From Stenotrophomonas chelatiphaga (GTDB taxonomy: Bacteria > Pseudomonadota > Gammaproteobacteria > Xanthomonadales > Xanthomonadaceae), in contig NZ_LDJK01000002.1 of the NCBI RefSeq assembly GCF_001431535.1, positions 62,001 to 126,000 of the forward strand: 64,000 nt of DNA. The letters are read 5' to 3'. Of this stretch, positions 17,721-28,780 are shown piece by piece (the first letter of the stretch is position 1; every line of letters begins with the position of its first letter). The notes under the pieces are model-generated. The model ran no database searches and was not told where the DNA came from. It saw nothing but the letters and a program-made list of their open reading frames with translations. The translations under genes were made by a program, and so were the position numbers.

Positions 17721-18632
17721 ATGAGTGCATCGCAAGCAGCCCCGGCACGTGACCGGCTGCGTATCGCCATCCAGAAAAACGGCCGCCTGGCCGAGCCGGC
17801 CCGCAACCTGCTCAGTGCCTGCGGGCTGAGCTGGCGCGAGAGCCGCGACAAGCTGTTCTGCTATGGCGAATCGCTGCCAGTGGACCTGCTGCTGGTGCGT
17901 GACGATGACATCCCCGGCTTGATCGCCGATGGCGTCTGCGACCTCGGCATCGTTGGCCGCAACGAACTGGACGAGCAGGGCGCCGCCCGCGTGCAGCGCG
18001 GCCTGAAGCCGGCCTTCCAGGCACTGCGTGGGCTCGGCTTCGGCGCGTGCCGGCTGATGCTGGCGGTGCCCGAAGAGTGGGACTGGCAGGGGCCGCAGCA
18101 GCTGGCCGGCACCCGCATCGCCACCAGCTATCCGGCGATCCTGAAAGACTGGCTGGACGCACGCGACATCCAGGCGCAGGTGGTGGAACTGTCCGGTTCG
18201 GTGGAAATCGCCCCGCGCCTGGGCACCGCCGACCTCATCTGCGACCTGGTCTCCAGCGGCGGCACGCTGCGCGCCAACCAGCTCAAGCCGGTGGAAACCC
18301 TGCTCGACAGCGAGGCCGTGCTGGCCGGTGCGGTGATCGCCCCGGACGATGCGCGCGGTGCGCTGCTGGCGATGCTGCTGCGCCGCCTGGATGGCGTGGT
18401 GCAGGTGCAGGACCGCAAGCTGCTGATGTTCCGCGCCGAGCCGGCCAACGTGGCCGCGCTGGAGAAGCTGCTGGCCGACGCCGAACCGCTGGTGCGTTTG
18501 CCTGCTGACGACGGCGCCCCGCGCCTGCAGACGATGTGTCCGGGGCCACTGAGCTGGCAGCGGATGGAAGAACTGGAGCGCGCAGGCGCCCAGGGCCTGA
18601 TGGTACTGAGCGTGGAGCGGTCGCTGGCATGA
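17721..18632 (+). CDS. hisG: ATP phosphoribosyltransferase
   Basis: A 303-residue enzyme for the first committed step of histidine synthesis, joining PRPP to ATP. The length fits the long form with a C-terminal ACT-like regulatory domain, which binds histidine for feedback inhibition and needs no HisZ. Visible motifs include [18 protein letters not shown] at the N-terminus, [17 protein letters not shown], and [20 protein letters not shown] at the PRPP site. First structural gene of the operon; its stop overlaps hisD (ATGA). Confidence 0.96.
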   Translation: MSASQAAPARDRLRIAIQKNGRLAEPARNLLSACGLSWRESRDKLFCYGESLPVDLLLVRDDDIPGLIADGVCDLGIVGRNELDEQGAARVQRGLKPAFQALRGLGFGACRLMLAVPEEWDWQGPQQLAGTRIATSYPAILKDWLDARDIQAQVVELSGSVEIAPRLGTADLICDLVSSGGTLRANQLKPVETLLDSEAVLAGAVIAPDDARGALLAMLLRRLDGVVQVQDRKLLMFRAEPANVAALEKLLADAEPLVRLPADDGAPRLQTMCPGPLSWQRMEELERAGAQGLMVLSVERSLA

Positions 18633-19924
18633 ATCGTCTTAACTGGTCGGAACTCAATGAACTGGACCGCGCCGAAGCCTTGCAGCGCCCCGTGCAGGCG
18701 GTCGCCGCACAGACCCGCCACGCCGTGGCCGCGCTGATCGCGCAGGTACGTGCCGACGGCGATGCAGCCCTGCGCGAGATCACCGCGCGTTTTGATCGCG
18801 TGCAACTGGACGACATCGAAGTCACCGCTGCCGAATTCGAGGCGGCCGAACAGGCCGTCGCCGTTGACCTGCGCGCGGCGATGGAAGAAGCCGCCGCGCG
18901 CATCCGGCGATTCCACGAAGCGGGCATGAGCCAGGGCTACGCAGTGGAAACCGCGCCGGGCGTGCACTGCGAGCGGATGATCCGGCCGATCGGCCGCGTG
19001 GGCCTGTACGTGCCGGCGGGCAGCGCACCGCTGCCGTCGACCGCTCTGATGCTGGGTGTGCCGGCGGCGCTGGCGGGCTGCCCGCAGGTGGTGCTGTGCA
19101 CGCCGCCGCGCGCCGATGGCAGCGCCGACCCCGCCGTGCTGGTCGCCGCGCGCCTGACCGGCGTGCAGCGCGTGTTCAAGCTGGGCGGCGCGCAGGCCAT
19201 TGCCGCGATGGCCCATGGCACCGCCAGCGTACCGGCCTGCGACAAGCTGTTCGGCCCGGGCAACTCCTTCGTGACCGAAGCCAAGCAGCAAGTGGCGCAG
19301 GACGGAAGCGTGGCCATCGACATGCCGGCCGGCCCGTCCGAGGTGCTGGTGATTGCCGACGCCGGCGCAAATGCGGCCTTCGTCGCCGCCGATCTGCTGT
19401 CCCAGGCCGAGCACGGCCCGGATTCGCAGGTGCTGCTGCTGACCGACGATGCCGCGCTGCTGGAGGCGGTGGAAGCCGAAGTCGAGCGCCAGGTGGCGCT
19501 GCTGCCGCGCGAAACCATCGCACGCCGGGCACTGGGCGCGTCCCGGCTGATCCTCGTGGATCGCCTTCAGGACGCCTTTGAAATCAGCAACCGCTACGCA
19601 CCGGAACACCTGATCCTGGCGCTGCGCGAACCGCGTGCCTGGCTGGGCCAGGTGCAGGCGGCCGGTTCGGTGTTCCTTGGCGATTACACCCCCGAAGCGC
19701 TCGGTGACTACTGCAGCGGCACCAACCACGTACTGCCCACCGCCGGTGCGGCGCGGGCGTGGAGCGGGGTCAGCGTGGCCAGCTTCCAGAACACCATCAG
19801 CGTGCAGAGCGCCAGCGCCGAGGGCATCGTCGCCATCGGCGGTTGCGCGCGCATCCTGGCCAGCGCCGAAGGTTTGGATGCGCACGAACGTGCGGTCGCG
19901 CTGCGCATGGAGGCGGTGGCATGA
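18629..19924 (+). CDS. hisD: Histidinol dehydrogenase
   Basis: A 431-residue zinc enzyme for the last two oxidations, L-histidinol to histidine. Signature stretches are [55 protein letters not shown] and [10 protein letters not shown]. The zinc and substrate ligands lie in the [20 protein letters not shown] region. The start at 18629 overlaps the hisG stop by four bases; the longer upstream frame is antisense-like noise. It overlaps hisC by four bases. Confidence 0.97.
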   Translation: MNRLNWSELNELDRAEALQRPVQAVAAQTRHAVAALIAQVRADGDAALREITARFDRVQLDDIEVTAAEFEAAEQAVAVDLRAAMEEAAARIRRFHEAGMSQGYAVETAPGVHCERMIRPIGRVGLYVPAGSAPLPSTALMLGVPAALAGCPQVVLCTPPRADGSADPAVLVAARLTGVQRVFKLGGAQAIAAMAHGTASVPACDKLFGPGNSFVTEAKQQVAQDGSVAIDMPAGPSEVLVIADAGANAAFVAADLLSQAEHGPDSQVLLLTDDAALLEAVEAEVERQVALLPRETIARRALGASRLILVDRLQDAFEISNRYAPEHLILALREPRAWLGQVQAAGSVFLGDYTPEALGDYCSGTNHVLPTAGAARAWSGVSVASFQNTISVQSASAEGIVAIGGCARILASAEGLDAHERAVALRMEAVA

Positions 19925-21015
19925 GCGCGAGCGTGCAGGACGTGCTGGCGCTGCTGCGACCGGACCTGCAGTCCTTTGCCGGCTACAGTTCGGCGCGCAG
20001 CACGGCGCTGCAGGGCGATGTGTGGCTGAACGCCAACGAGTCGGCATGGGCCAATCCGGCCGATGCCAGCGGCAGCAGCCGGCGCTACCCGGACCCGCAG
20101 CCGCCGGCGTTGCTGCAGGCCTTGGCCGGGTTGTACGGCGTCAGCCCGCAACAGCTGCTGGTCGGGCGCGGCAGCGATGAAGCAATCGACCTGCTGGTGC
20201 GCGCGTTCTGCCGCCCCGGCGTGGATGCGGTACTGGCGACGCCGCCGGTGTTCGGCATGTACGCGGTGTGCGCGCGGCTGCAGGGTGCGCCGCTGCTGGA
20301 GGTCCCGCTGGTGGACAGCCCTGCCGGTCTGCAGGTCGACCTCGATGCGGTGATCGCTACCGCACGCGGGCAGGGCGCTCGCCTGGTGTTCCTGTGTTCG
20401 CCGTCCAACCCGGCCGGCAGCGAGATCAGCGCCGCCGACATCGCCCGCACCGCGCAGGCGCTGCAGGGCCAGGCCGTGGTGGTGGTGGACGAGGCCTACA
20501 TCGAATACAGCGGCCAGCCATCGGCCACCGCGCTGCTGGCGCACTACCCGAACCTTGCCGTGCTGCGTACGTTGTCCAAGGCGCATGCGCTGGCCGCCGC
20601 GCGCGTGGGCAGCCTGATCGCTGCACCGGAAATCATCGCCGCGCTGCGCCGCTGCCAGGCGCCGTATCCGGTGCCGCAGCCGTGTGCCGAACTGGCCGTG
20701 GCGGCGCTGCAGCCGGCCGCGCTGGCCGCCACCCGCGCCCGCATCGATGACGTGGTGCGCGAGCGCGCGCGACTGTCCGACGCGCTGGCAGGCGTGGACG
20801 GCGTGCGCCAGGTGTACCCCTCGGCGGGCAATTATCTGCTCGTGCGTTTCGACGACGCGCAGGGCGCGTTCGATGCGCTGCTGGCCGCCGGCGTGGTGGT
20901 GCGTGACCAGCGCGCCGCGCCGCAACTCGGTGATGCGCTGCGCATCAGCATCGGCAGCACCGATGAAAACCAACGCGTGCTTGCCGCGCTCTCGGCCTGG
21001 AGGGCCGCTGCATGA
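19921..21015 (+). CDS. hisC: Histidinol-phosphate aminotransferase
   Basis: A 364-residue class I/II PLP aminotransferase converting imidazole acetol phosphate to histidinol phosphate. [10 protein letters not shown] at the N-terminus, [30 protein letters not shown] and the PLP lysine in [15 protein letters not shown] are visible. The start ATG at 19921 overlaps the hisD stop by four bases, and its own stop overlaps hisB likewise. Confidence 0.96.
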   Translation: MSASVQDVLALLRPDLQSFAGYSSARSTALQGDVWLNANESAWANPADASGSSRRYPDPQPPALLQALAGLYGVSPQQLLVGRGSDEAIDLLVRAFCRPGVDAVLATPPVFGMYAVCARLQGAPLLEVPLVDSPAGLQVDLDAVIATARGQGARLVFLCSPSNPAGSEISAADIARTAQALQGQAVVVVDEAYIEYSGQPSATALLAHYPNLAVLRTLSKAHALAAARVGSLIAAPEIIAALRRCQAPYPVPQPCAELAVAALQPAALAATRARIDDVVRERARLSDALAGVDGVRQVYPSAGNYLLVRFDDAQGAFDALLAAGVVVRDQRAAPQLGDALRISIGSTDENQRVLAALSAWRAAA

Positions 21016-22085
21016 CCCCCATCCTGTTCATCGACCGCGACGGCACCCTGATCGAAGAGCCCGCCGATCACCAGATCGACGCCTACGAAAAGCTGCGCTT
21101 CGTGCGTGATGTCATTCCGGCATTGATCAAGCTGCGCGACGCGGGTTGGCAGTTCGTCATCGTCAGCAACCAGGATGGCCTGGGTAGCGAGAGCTACCCG
21201 CAGGCGATCTTCGATGCGCCGCATGCGCTGATGATGCACGTGTTCGAAAGCCAGGGGATTACCTTCCGTGACGTGCTGATCGACACCAGCTGGCCGCACG
21301 AGAACCTGCCCACGCGCAAGCCCGGCATCGGGCTGATGACCGCCTATCTGCAGGACCGCAGCATCGACTGGGCGCGTTCGGCGATGGTGGGCGACCGCCT
21401 GACCGACATCCAGTTCGCGCAGAACCTCAACATCCGCGGCTTCCAGCTGCGCACCGAAGAGTTCGGCGGCGACTGGGACTGGCCGGCCATCGCCCACGCG
21501 CTGGCCGATGCGCCGCGCACCGCAGTGGTACAGCGCAACACCAAGGAAACCCGCATCCGCGTCGAACTGGACCTGGACGCGCAGGCCGAGCCACGGATCC
21601 ACACCGGCCTGCCGTTCTTCGACCACATGCTGGAACAGATCGGCAAGCACGGCGGCATCTCGGTGCGCATCCAGGCCGAAGGCGACCTGCACATCGACGA
21701 GCACCACACCATCGAAGACACCGGGCTGGCGCTGGGCCAGGCGCTGCGTGAAGCGCTGGGTGACAAGCGCGGCATCGGCCGCTACGGCTTCACCCTGCCG
21801 ATGGACGAGACCCTGGCCAGCGCGGCGCTGGATTTCAGCGGACGGCCGTACTTCGTGTTCGATGGCGAGTTCAAGCGCGAGCGCGTCGGCGACCTGCCCA
21901 CCGAACTGGTGCCGCATTTCTTCCGCTCGCTGTGCGAAGCCGCCGGGTTGAACCTCAACCTGCAGGTGCGCGGCGACAACGACCACCACAAGGTGGAAGC
22001 CTGCTTCAAGGCGCTGGCGCGCGCGCTGCGCACCGCCGTGGCCCGGCAGGGCACCGAGCTGCCCAGCACCAAGGGGGCGCTGTGA
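21012..22085 (+). CDS. hisB: Bifunctional histidinol-phosphatase/imidazoleglycerol-phosphate dehydratase
   Basis: A 357-residue fusion. The N-terminal half is a HAD-type histidinol-phosphate phosphatase ([14 protein letters not shown] nucleophile motif; [17 protein letters not shown]). From about 170 onward it is the dehydratase ([54 protein letters not shown], with the His clusters that bind manganese). The fusion is the enteric/Xanthomonad form. Both ends overlap neighbours by four bases. Confidence 0.97.
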   Translation: MTPILFIDRDGTLIEEPADHQIDAYEKLRFVRDVIPALIKLRDAGWQFVIVSNQDGLGSESYPQAIFDAPHALMMHVFESQGITFRDVLIDTSWPHENLPTRKPGIGLMTAYLQDRSIDWARSAMVGDRLTDIQFAQNLNIRGFQLRTEEFGGDWDWPAIAHALADAPRTAVVQRNTKETRIRVELDLDAQAEPRIHTGLPFFDHMLEQIGKHGGISVRIQAEGDLHIDEHHTIEDTGLALGQALREALGDKRGIGRYGFTLPMDETLASAALDFSGRPYFVFDGEFKRERVGDLPTELVPHFFRSLCEAAGLNLNLQVRGDNDHHKVEACFKALARALRTAVARQGTELPSTKGAL

Positions 22086-22687
22086 CCGAAGTCGCCTTGA
22101 TCGATGCCGGCGGTGCCAACCTCGGTTCGGTGCGCTACGCCTTGGAGCGGCTGGGCGCGCAGGTCAGGCTGGTGCGCGATGCCGACGGACTGCGCGACGC
22201 GCGGCGGGTGATCCTGCCCGGCGTCGGCGCGGCGGTACCGGCCATGCAGCGCCTGCATGCGCAGGGCCTGTTCGAGCCGCTGCGCCAGCTGGAGGTGCCG
22301 CTGCTCGGCATCTGCCTGGGGATGCAGTTGCTGTTTGAACGTTCCGAAGAAGGCGGTGGCGTGGCGACGCTGGGACTGATTCCCGGCACGGTGCGCAAGC
22401 TGGTACCGGCCACCGGCATCCGCGTGCCGCACATGGGCTGGAACCGTCTGCTGCCGCTCCGCGGCTCGCCGCTGCTGCGCGACATCCCCGAACGCGCCAG
22501 CGCTTATTTCGTGCACAGCTATGCTGCTCCGTTGAACGCGCACACCGTGGCCGCCTGCGACCATGGCGGGCTGTTCAGCGCGGTGGTCGAACATGGCCGC
22601 TATTTTGGTGCGCAGTACCACCCCGAACGCTCCGGTGACACCGGCGCCTTGCTGTTGCGCAACTTCCTGCAGGACACCGCCGAATGA
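22082..22687 (+). CDS. hisH: Imidazole glycerol phosphate synthase, glutaminase subunit
   Basis: A 201-residue class I glutamine amidotransferase that feeds ammonia to HisF. The catalytic Cys lies in [20 protein letters not shown] and the His/Glu pair in [20 protein letters not shown]. The start is a GTG at 22082 overlapping the hisB stop by four bases, which fits the start of family homology ([19 protein letters not shown]). It overlaps hisA by four bases. Confidence 0.96.
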   Translation: MTEVALIDAGGANLGSVRYALERLGAQVRLVRDADGLRDARRVILPGVGAAVPAMQRLHAQGLFEPLRQLEVPLLGICLGMQLLFERSEEGGGVATLGLIPGTVRKLVPATGIRVPHMGWNRLLPLRGSPLLRDIPERASAYFVHSYAAPLNAHTVAACDHGGLFSAVVEHGRYFGAQYHPERSGDTGALLLRNFLQDTAE

Positions 22688-23418
22688 GTTTCATCGTCTA
22701 TCCCGCCCTTGATATCCGCGAAGGCCGCGTGGTGCGCCTGCGCCAGGGCGACTACGCCCAGGAAACCCGCTACGGCGATGATCCGCTGCCGCGCGCGCAG
22801 GCGTTTGCCCGCCAGGGCGCACAGTGGATGCACCTGGTCGACCTGGATGCCGCCCGTGCCGGCGGTTACACGCTGGCGCCGCTGCTGGCGCAGATCCGCC
22901 AGCAGGCGGGACTGCACGTGCAGACCGGTGGTGGCGTGCGCGGTCGCGAGGATGTCCAACGCATCCTGCAGGCCGGTGCCAGCCGGGTGGTGGTCGGGTC
23001 GCTGGCCGTGCGCGAACCGGATGCGGTGATCGGCTGGCTGGCCGAATTCGGGCCGGAGCGCATCACCATCGCACTGGACGCCCGCCAGGACCAGGACGGC
23101 CAGTGGCAGCTGCCGATCCACGGCTGGACCGAAAATGCCGGCGTCACGCTGGACGTCCTGGCCCAGCGCTACGCTGCGGCCGGCATGCGCCACCTGTTGT
23201 GCACCGACATCGCCCGCGACGGCATGCTGGCCGGCCCCAACCTGGATCTGTACCGGCACCTGGCCGCACTGCTGCCGGGCGTGGCGATCCAGGCCTCCGG
23301 CGGCATCCGCGACGTGGCCGACGTGGCCGCTTCGCGCGCTGCCGGCTGCAGCGGCGCGGTGCTTGGCAAGGCGCTGCTGGAGCAGCGGATGGACCTGGCC
23401 GAGGCACTGGCATGTTGA
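22684..23418 (+). CDS. hisA: Phosphoribosylformimino-5-aminoimidazole carboxamide ribotide isomerase
   Basis: A 244-residue TIM-barrel isomerase (ProFAR to PRFAR). The two catalytic-Asp half-barrel motifs are visible: [20 protein letters not shown] and [20 protein letters not shown]. The phosphate-binding loops [11 protein letters not shown] and [13 protein letters not shown] also match. It overlaps hisH by four bases and hisF by seven. Confidence 0.96.
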   Translation: MSFIVYPALDIREGRVVRLRQGDYAQETRYGDDPLPRAQAFARQGAQWMHLVDLDAARAGGYTLAPLLAQIRQQAGLHVQTGGGVRGREDVQRILQAGASRVVVGSLAVREPDAVIGWLAEFGPERITIALDARQDQDGQWQLPIHGWTENAGVTLDVLAQRYAAAGMRHLLCTDIARDGMLAGPNLDLYRHLAALLPGVAIQASGGIRDVADVAASRAAGCSGAVLGKALLEQRMDLAEALAC

Positions 23419-24188
23419 GCCGCCGCATCATTCCCTGCCTGGACGTGCGCGATGGCCGCGTGGTCAAGGGCGTGCGCTTCCGCGACCACGTGGACATGGG
23501 CGATATCGCCGAACTGGCGCTGCGCTACCGCGACCAGGGGGCCGATGAGCTGGTGTTCTATGACATCGGCGCCAGCCCGGATGGCCGCAGCGTGGACGTG
23601 GAATGGATCGAGCGCATCGCGCGCTTGATCGACATCCCGTTCTGCGTGGCCGGTGGCATCAGTGACGTGGAAACCGCACGCCGCGTGCTGCACGCCGGTG
23701 CCGACAAGATCTCGATCAACTCGCCCGCGCTGGGTCGCCCGGAACTGATCACCGAACTGGCCGATGCCTTCGGCGTGCAGTGCGTGGTGGTGGGTATCGA
23801 TTCGGTACGCGAAGCCGACGGGCAGTGGCGTGTGCGCCGCTTCACCGGTGATCCCTCCAAGACCCAGGCCGTGGCCGTGCGCACGCTGGACTGGGTGCGC
23901 GAGGTGCAGCAGCGCGGCGCCGGCGAGATCGTGCTGAACTGCATGGACAGCGACGGCGTGCGCCGCGGTTACGACGTGGAGCAGCTGCGGCATGCGCGCG
24001 CGGCCTGCCACGTGCCGTTGATTGCCTCCGGCGGCGCCGGCAGCCGCGAACACTTCGCCCAGGTGTTCGACCAGGCCGATGTCGATGGCGCACTGGCGGC
24101 CAGCGTGTTCCACAGCGGGGCCATCGCCATTCCAGAATTGAAGCGCTATCTGCGCGAGCAACAGATCGAGGTGCGGGATGTCTATTGA
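23412..24188 (+). CDS. hisF: Imidazole glycerol phosphate synthase, cyclase subunit
   Basis: A 258-residue TIM-barrel cyclase, partner of HisH, producing IGP and AICAR. It begins [20 protein letters not shown], with the second catalytic Asp in [37 protein letters not shown] and [14 protein letters not shown] are the phosphate loops. The ATG at 23412 lies seven bases inside the hisA end, and the stop overlaps hisIE by eleven bases. Confidence 0.97.
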   Translation: MLSRRIIPCLDVRDGRVVKGVRFRDHVDMGDIAELALRYRDQGADELVFYDIGASPDGRSVDVEWIERIARLIDIPFCVAGGISDVETARRVLHAGADKISINSPALGRPELITELADAFGVQCVVVGIDSVREADGQWRVRRFTGDPSKTQAVAVRTLDWVREVQQRGAGEIVLNCMDSDGVRRGYDVEQLRHARAACHVPLIASGGAGSREHFAQVFDQADVDGALAASVFHSGAIAIPELKRYLREQQIEVRDVY

Positions 24189-24798
24189 AGTACTGCCGGG
24201 ACTGCCGGCGCTGGAACGCCTGGACTGGAGCAAGGGCGATGGCCTGCTGCCGGCCGTGCTGCAGGATGCCGACAGCCTGCAGGTGCTGATGCTGGGCTAT
24301 GTGAGTGCGGAGTCGCTGCAGGTCACGCTGCAGACCGGCCACATGACCTTCTTCAGCCGTAGCAAGCAGCGCCTGTGGACCAAGGGCGAGCAGTCCGGCA
24401 ACGTGCTGGCGGTGCAGTCGATCGCGGTGGACTGCGATGCCGATACGCTGCTGGTGCGGGCACGCCCGGCCGGCCCCACCTGCCACACCGGGGCGGACAG
24501 CTGCTTCCCGCAGGCGCCGAAGGATTTCATCGGCCAGCTCGACCAGCTGGTGGCCACGCGCGAGGCGCAGCGGCCGGCCGGCAGCTACACCACTTCGCTG
24601 TTCGACGGTGGCATCCGTCGTATCGCCCAGAAGGTCGGCGAGGAAGGCGTGGAGACCGCGCTGGCAGCGGTGGTGCAGGGCGATGACGAGCTGCTCGGCG
24701 AAGCCTCGGACCTGGTCTTCCACCTGCTGGTGCTGCTGCGCGCGCGCGGCCTGGGCCTGCAGGACGTGCGCACGCTGCTGGAATCGCGCCACCGCTGA
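24178..24798 (+). CDS. hisI: Bifunctional phosphoribosyl-AMP cyclohydrolase/phosphoribosyl-ATP pyrophosphatase
   Basis: A 206-residue fusion of HisI (N-terminal; [20 protein letters not shown] and the metal-binding [20 protein letters not shown]) and HisE (C-terminal; [20 protein letters not shown] followed by GVETALAA, and [13 protein letters not shown]). It catalyses the second and third pathway steps. Last gene of the his operon; it ends 18 bases before a convergent gene, with no obvious terminator hairpin in the gap. Confidence 0.96.
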   Translation: MSIEVLPGLPALERLDWSKGDGLLPAVLQDADSLQVLMLGYVSAESLQVTLQTGHMTFFSRSKQRLWTKGEQSGNVLAVQSIAVDCDADTLLVRARPAGPTCHTGADSCFPQAPKDFIGQLDQLVATREAQRPAGSYTTSLFDGGIRRIAQKVGEEGVETALAAVVQGDDELLGEASDLVFHLLVLLRARGLGLQDVRTLLESRHR

Positions 24799-24816
24799 GT
24801 CATACGGCGCGGCGGG

Positions 24817-26988
24817 TCACTTCGCAGGCAGGTAGCGCGGGCGCTGTTCGTACCACTCGCGCGCACCGGCCAGGTGCCACTTGCGCTGCTCGCCATTGAG
24901 CTCCACGCCCGCACCCAGCACGCCCCAGCGCAGGTACATGTCGCCGCGCCGGCCGGCCTTGCCCAGGTCAAGCCGGCCGCGCAGCGACAGTCGTTCGTTC
25001 TCTGCCTGCAGGTCATCCACCACCAGCTGGCCATGCCGCAGCCGCAGTTGTCCGCTGGCCTGCACCTGCCCGGAGTCGACCAGCCCCAGCACCCAGCGCG
25101 GGTAGCTGCTGCGCTCACCGAAGGCATCCAGCAACGGGCCTGCGTCACGCAGGGTGATGTCGGCCACCGCATCGGCGCTCAGCGGCGGCGCGGCGGCCAG
25201 GTGCCCGCTGCGAACCGCGACCTCGCCCCACCAGCCGGCGTCCTTTGAATCAGCAATGCGCACTTCCTGCAGGCGCACCGTAGTGCCGCCCAGGTCGAAT
25301 TGCTTCTGGCTGAAATCGGCGCGCCGTACGCGGGCCTTCAGCAGTGCGTTGCCGCGCATCGCCACGCCCGCCACCTGCATGCGCGCATTCTGGCCGCTCA
25401 GGTCGGCCCGGCCGGTGCCGATCCGGCCGGTGGCATCCAGTTCCACGTCCCCGCTGATCAGCCCGGTGCCGCCCAGCAGCTTCACCTGTTCGTTGCCCAG
25501 GTAGCGGTTGTAGCGGGTCAGGTCAGGCACCTGCGCGTTGTTGAAACGCAGCCGCGCCCGCACGCCTTCCTTCAGTTCCTGCAGGCGGGCGTCGCCGCTG
25601 AGTTCCAGCGCCAGCGCACGCCCGTCGAACAGCACCTGCGAAGGCGCATCGGACGGTGCGGCGCGGAACTGGTCCACGTCTACCTGCACCTGCACCTGCG
25701 GCGTGCGGCCTTCGACGATCCGACCCTGCGCACGGGCATCGCCCTGCATCCGTACCCCGGCTACTTCGGCGATGGCAGCCACGTTGGGAATCTCCGCGGT
25801 GCTGCCCGGTGCCAGCCGGCCATCGGCCAGCGTCACGTCGGCCCGCAGCAGCCCGCCGCCATCCAGCCGGAACCACGGTTTGCGCACGATCAGGTCGGAT
25901 ATCCAGTTCAGCGAATCAAACGTCCACGCCGCCTTCAACTGCCCGGACGTGCGCGGCAGCAGCTCGGACATCGCGTGGAACGGGATCTCGCGCCCGGCGA
26001 TGTGCAGGTCGGCATCCAGTTCACTGCCGCTGGCTTCGTCGCGCGGCAGCCGCGCCTGCAGTCGGATGTCATCGGCCACGTCCAGCTGCAGCGCCAGCAG
26101 GCCGCGATCCTTGGCGTGCTCACCGGCATGCACCGGCAGGCGCCACACCACGTGCCCGCCAGGCCGCAGCGTGCCATGGTCCATCGCCAGCTGGCCCTGC
26201 AGGCGGGCGGTGGAGGGCACCGTGCCGACCGTGGCATGGGCCCCGGCGGTGTCGATGCGCACGGCCTGGCTGCGGCCGTCGATGGCCAGCTCGGCGGTCA
26301 GGATGCCAAGCTTGCGCAGGCCCGGCGCATCGTCGCGGTAGTGGCGCGGGAAGCTGGCCCGCGCCTGGATATGGGCCTGGTCCAGCAGGGTCGTACCATC
26401 CCAGCTGATCCGCGCATCGTCGAAGGTGGCGTTGGAATCGAACAGTTCGGACGGGCCGCCCTTCATCTGCTTCAGGAAGCCCACCGTGGCGCTGGCCTTG
26501 CCGGAGATCAGCAGCTTGCCGAACTGCCCGCTGCGGATGCTGTCGCTGTGGATCGCATCCATGCGCACCGTCCAGCCACGGTCGCCGCGTGGCGGCGGCG
26601 GGATCACCTTGTCCACGCGGGTGATCACCGCGCGTACGCCGGCTGCATCCACGCGCGGGATGTGGATCTCGCGGCGCAGCAGTGCCGGCAACGAAATGAA
26701 CGCACTGGCCCGTTCGGCACTGAAGATATACACGGTGCGGTTGGCCTGCCCGCGCACATGCACGTTCCACAGCACCGCATGGCCCGGCACCAGGGTCAGC
26801 GCCGGCCCATTGCGCAGCTGGAATTTCTCCGGCTTGCGGTTGGTCACCATGTCGAACAACGGCGTGTTGAGGAACACGTTGCCGGCGACCAGGTACAGCA
26901 GGTACAGCGCCAGCACTACCGCCAGCAGGATGCGCACCGGGCGCGGCCAGCGCTGCAAACGCTGCAGGCGCTTGGGAATCAGGGACAT
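24817..26988 (-). CDS. AsmA-like envelope protein of unknown function
   Basis: A 723-residue protein with one N-terminal membrane helix (VRILLAVVLALYLLYLVAG, about 18-37) and a long region predicted to lie in the periplasm. The pattern of short beta strands with repeated layers (ALALELSGDARLQELKEGVR, GDVELDATGRIGTGRADLS and similar) resembles the AsmA/DUF748/TamB superfamily, whose members are thought to carry lipids between membranes. No catalytic motif is visible. It converges on hisIE and lies just downstream of the serine hydrolase gene on the same strand (82-base gap). The family assignment is by pattern only. Confidence 0.6.
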   Translation of the reverse strand: MSLIPKRLQRLQRWPRPVRILLAVVLALYLLYLVAGNVFLNTPLFDMVTNRKPEKFQLRNGPALTLVPGHAVLWNVHVRGQANRTVYIFSAERASAFISLPALLRREIHIPRVDAAGVRAVITRVDKVIPPPPRGDRGWTVRMDAIHSDSIRSGQFGKLLISGKASATVGFLKQMKGGPSELFDSNATFDDARISWDGTTLLDQAHIQARASFPRHYRDDAPGLRKLGILTAELAIDGRSQAVRIDTAGAHATVGTVPSTARLQGQLAMDHGTLRPGGHVVWRLPVHAGEHAKDRGLLALQLDVADDIRLQARLPRDEASGSELDADLHIAGREIPFHAMSELLPRTSGQLKAAWTFDSLNWISDLIVRKPWFRLDGGGLLRADVTLADGRLAPGSTAEIPNVAAIAEVAGVRMQGDARAQGRIVEGRTPQVQVQVDVDQFRAAPSDAPSQVLFDGRALALELSGDARLQELKEGVRARLRFNNAQVPDLTRYNRYLGNEQVKLLGGTGLISGDVELDATGRIGTGRADLSGQNARMQVAGVAMRGNALLKARVRRADFSQKQFDLGGTTVRLQEVRIADSKDAGWWGEVAVRSGHLAAAPPLSADAVADITLRDAGPLLDAFGERSSYPRWVLGLVDSGQVQASGQLRLRHGQLVVDDLQAENERLSLRGRLDLGKAGRRGDMYLRWGVLGAGVELNGEQRKWHLAGAREWYEQRPRYLPAK

Positions 26989-27069
26989 GGCGGGGCGCAG
27001 TTGGAAAGAATGCCGCCACTATCGGCAGTGGCGGCGCGCCATGGCGTGAAGGCGGGGCGGTCGCAGCCC

Positions 27070-28587
27070 TCAGCGGCGGCGGTAATACGCCCGTGCCGGG
27101 CCGTGTTCAACGCTGAAGGCGTTGACCTTGCCGAACGCATCGCGGTGGAACTCGATCTGCAGCCCGTCGATATCCGGCGACACGAAACGGTTCGTGGCCA
27201 GCGCCAGCATCGCGCCATCGCGCGGCTGGCCGGCCACGCCCACCCGCAGCACGCCGTCGACGATCCTGACCTGCAGCGCCGGTACATCGAAGAAGTCGGC
27301 CAGAGCGCGGCGCTGGTCCATCGGCACGCTGCTGTCCTGGGCGAAGATGCCGGTGTAATCAGCATAGCCAGGTGCGCCCAGGTCCAGCGCCAGCGTGCGC
27401 TGCAGCGGGTTGACCCCGCCGCCGATCGCATCGGACAGCGCGTTGCGGATCTCGGCGGCCAGTGCCGCACCGTTCTCGCCATTGGTCAGGATCACCAGCC
27501 CGTCGCCGGTTTCCAGATAGCCCTCGATCCACGCGCGGTAGCTGTCGTTGGAACCGCCGTGGTGGAAGATGCGCGTGCTGCCCGCGCCGTCCAGCCGCGG
27601 CCCCAAGCCATGCCAGCTCGGCGAGACCTCGGTCATCATGTCGGTGGCGATGGCGCGTGGCAGGAACGCGCCACGCCCGTGGTAGCTGTCCAGCAGCGCG
27701 GCAACGAAGGCGGACAGGTCATTGGCGCTGGTCCACAACCCCGAAGCCGCCTGTTCCGGGAAGCTCTGCCAGCCGCGCGGCAGCGCCGTGGCGGCGCCTT
27801 CGCCATCGTGGGCCTTGGCGATGTTGGGCGTGCCGGCGGCAGGCGTGGCATAGGTGCTGCGCTGCATGTGCAGCGGGGCGAATACCTCGGTACGTGCGAG
27901 CGCCTCCAGCGGCTTTCCGCTGGCCTGCTCCAGCACCAGCTGCTCCACCATCACGCCGCCACCGGAGTAATTGCCGCGCTCACCCGGCGCATGCAGCAGG
28001 CGCACCGGTCGGTTCTTCGCCGGCGCCACGCCGTCCAGCGTCTGCAGCAGGGTGGGCAGGGGCTCGTCGGGCAGGTAGTCGGCAAACCCGTGCACGCCCA
28101 GTCCGGAGGTATGCGACATCAGCATGCGCAGGGTGACGTGCGGGGCGGGAACCTCGGGCGTGGCAGGGATTTTCCAGCCGGCCAGCAGCGGGTTGACGTC
28201 GCGGTCAAGCGCCAGCCGGCCATCGGCCACCAGCCGCAGGGTGGTCGCGGCGGTCACCACCTTGCTGACCGAACCGACCGAAAACAGCGTGTCGCCGTCC
28301 ACCGGCAGCGTGGCGCCGGCCTGGCGCGTGCCGTAGCCGGCGCTGTGTACCACCTTGCCATCGCGCAGCACGGCGATTGCTACGCCCGGCACGTGGTGGT
28401 GGGCCATGCGCTGCTGCAGCGACCAGTGCGGCAGCGGCGCGGCTTCCGGCAACAGGGCCGGGCGCAGGCCGTTCTGCAGCGTGCTGCGGATGGCGGCGTC
28501 TTCGCCGGCCAGTGCCAGCACGGGCAGAGCCAGCAGCAGGCCGATGGCCAGCGCAGGGCGCAGGGATGAAGCGGTCAGGAAATCCAT
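27070..28587 (-). CDS. Exported serine hydrolase of the class C beta-lactamase fold
   Basis: A 505-residue protein with an N-terminal signal peptide (PALAIGLLLALPVLALAGED, cleavage near residue 28). The penicillin-binding-fold motifs are SxxK as Ser106-Val-Ser-Lys109, a Tyr-Ser-Gly at Tyr207 (ERGNYSGGGVMVEQL), and HHGGSNDS as the third motif. A ~100-residue C-terminal beta domain follows (QVRIVDGVLRVGVAGQPRDG region). Relatives include D-aminopeptidases, esterases and PBP4*-like enzymes. True beta-lactamases of this class are shorter (~380), so resistance should not be assumed. Downstream of the BlaI/M56 pair but separated by a repeat-rich gap. Confidence 0.82.
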   Translation of the reverse strand: MDFLTASSLRPALAIGLLLALPVLALAGEDAAIRSTLQNGLRPALLPEAAPLPHWSLQQRMAHHHVPGVAIAVLRDGKVVHSAGYGTRQAGATLPVDGDTLFSVGSVSKVVTAATTLRLVADGRLALDRDVNPLLAGWKIPATPEVPAPHVTLRMLMSHTSGLGVHGFADYLPDEPLPTLLQTLDGVAPAKNRPVRLLHAPGERGNYSGGGVMVEQLVLEQASGKPLEALARTEVFAPLHMQRSTYATPAAGTPNIAKAHDGEGAATALPRGWQSFPEQAASGLWTSANDLSAFVAALLDSYHGRGAFLPRAIATDMMTEVSPSWHGLGPRLDGAGSTRIFHHGGSNDSYRAWIEGYLETGDGLVILTNGENGAALAAEIRNALSDAIGGGVNPLQRTLALDLGAPGYADYTGIFAQDSSVPMDQRRALADFFDVPALQVRIVDGVLRVGVAGQPRDGAMLALATNRFVSPDIDGLQIEFHRDAFGKVNAFSVEHGPARAYYRRR

Positions 28588-28674
28588 GCGGGGCCTCGGG
28601 TGATCCGGTGTGGGAGGGGGAACGTCAGGCAGGGCAACGCACGCGCCGGCAGGGCACGTTCAAGCGGGGCGCGG

Positions 28675-28777
28675 GGGATGACAGGCCTGCCATGCACAGG
28701 CGCGCGCGGGGATGACAGGCCTGCCATGCGCAGGCCCGCGCAGGGATGACGGGCCTGCCAGGAGCAGGCCCGTGCGG
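28675..28777 (+). repeat. Three tandem ~34-bp repeats
   Basis: Three imperfect copies, starting at 28675, 28708 and 28743. Each begins GGGATGACAGGCCTGCCATG (third copy GGGATGACGGGCCTGCCAGG) and contains an inverted pair GCCTG...CAGGC. They do not carry GTAG and so form a repeat type distinct from the SMAG elements. They lie between the serine hydrolase start and the M56 peptidase stop, and could form a hairpin in the transcript. Confidence 0.7.
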
Positions 28778-28780
28778 GAT

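Noticed and set aside
25300-28569. A 1089-codon plus-strand open frame across the AsmA-like and serine hydrolase genes
   Set aside because: High-GC antisense frame; product is His/Gln/Arg-rich without domains and opposes two well-supported minus-strand genes.
27070-28587. Serine hydrolase considered as an AmpC-type beta-lactamase resistance gene
   Set aside because: It has SVSK and YSG motifs but is longer than class C enzymes with an extra C-terminal domain, and its neighbours do not support a resistance role.
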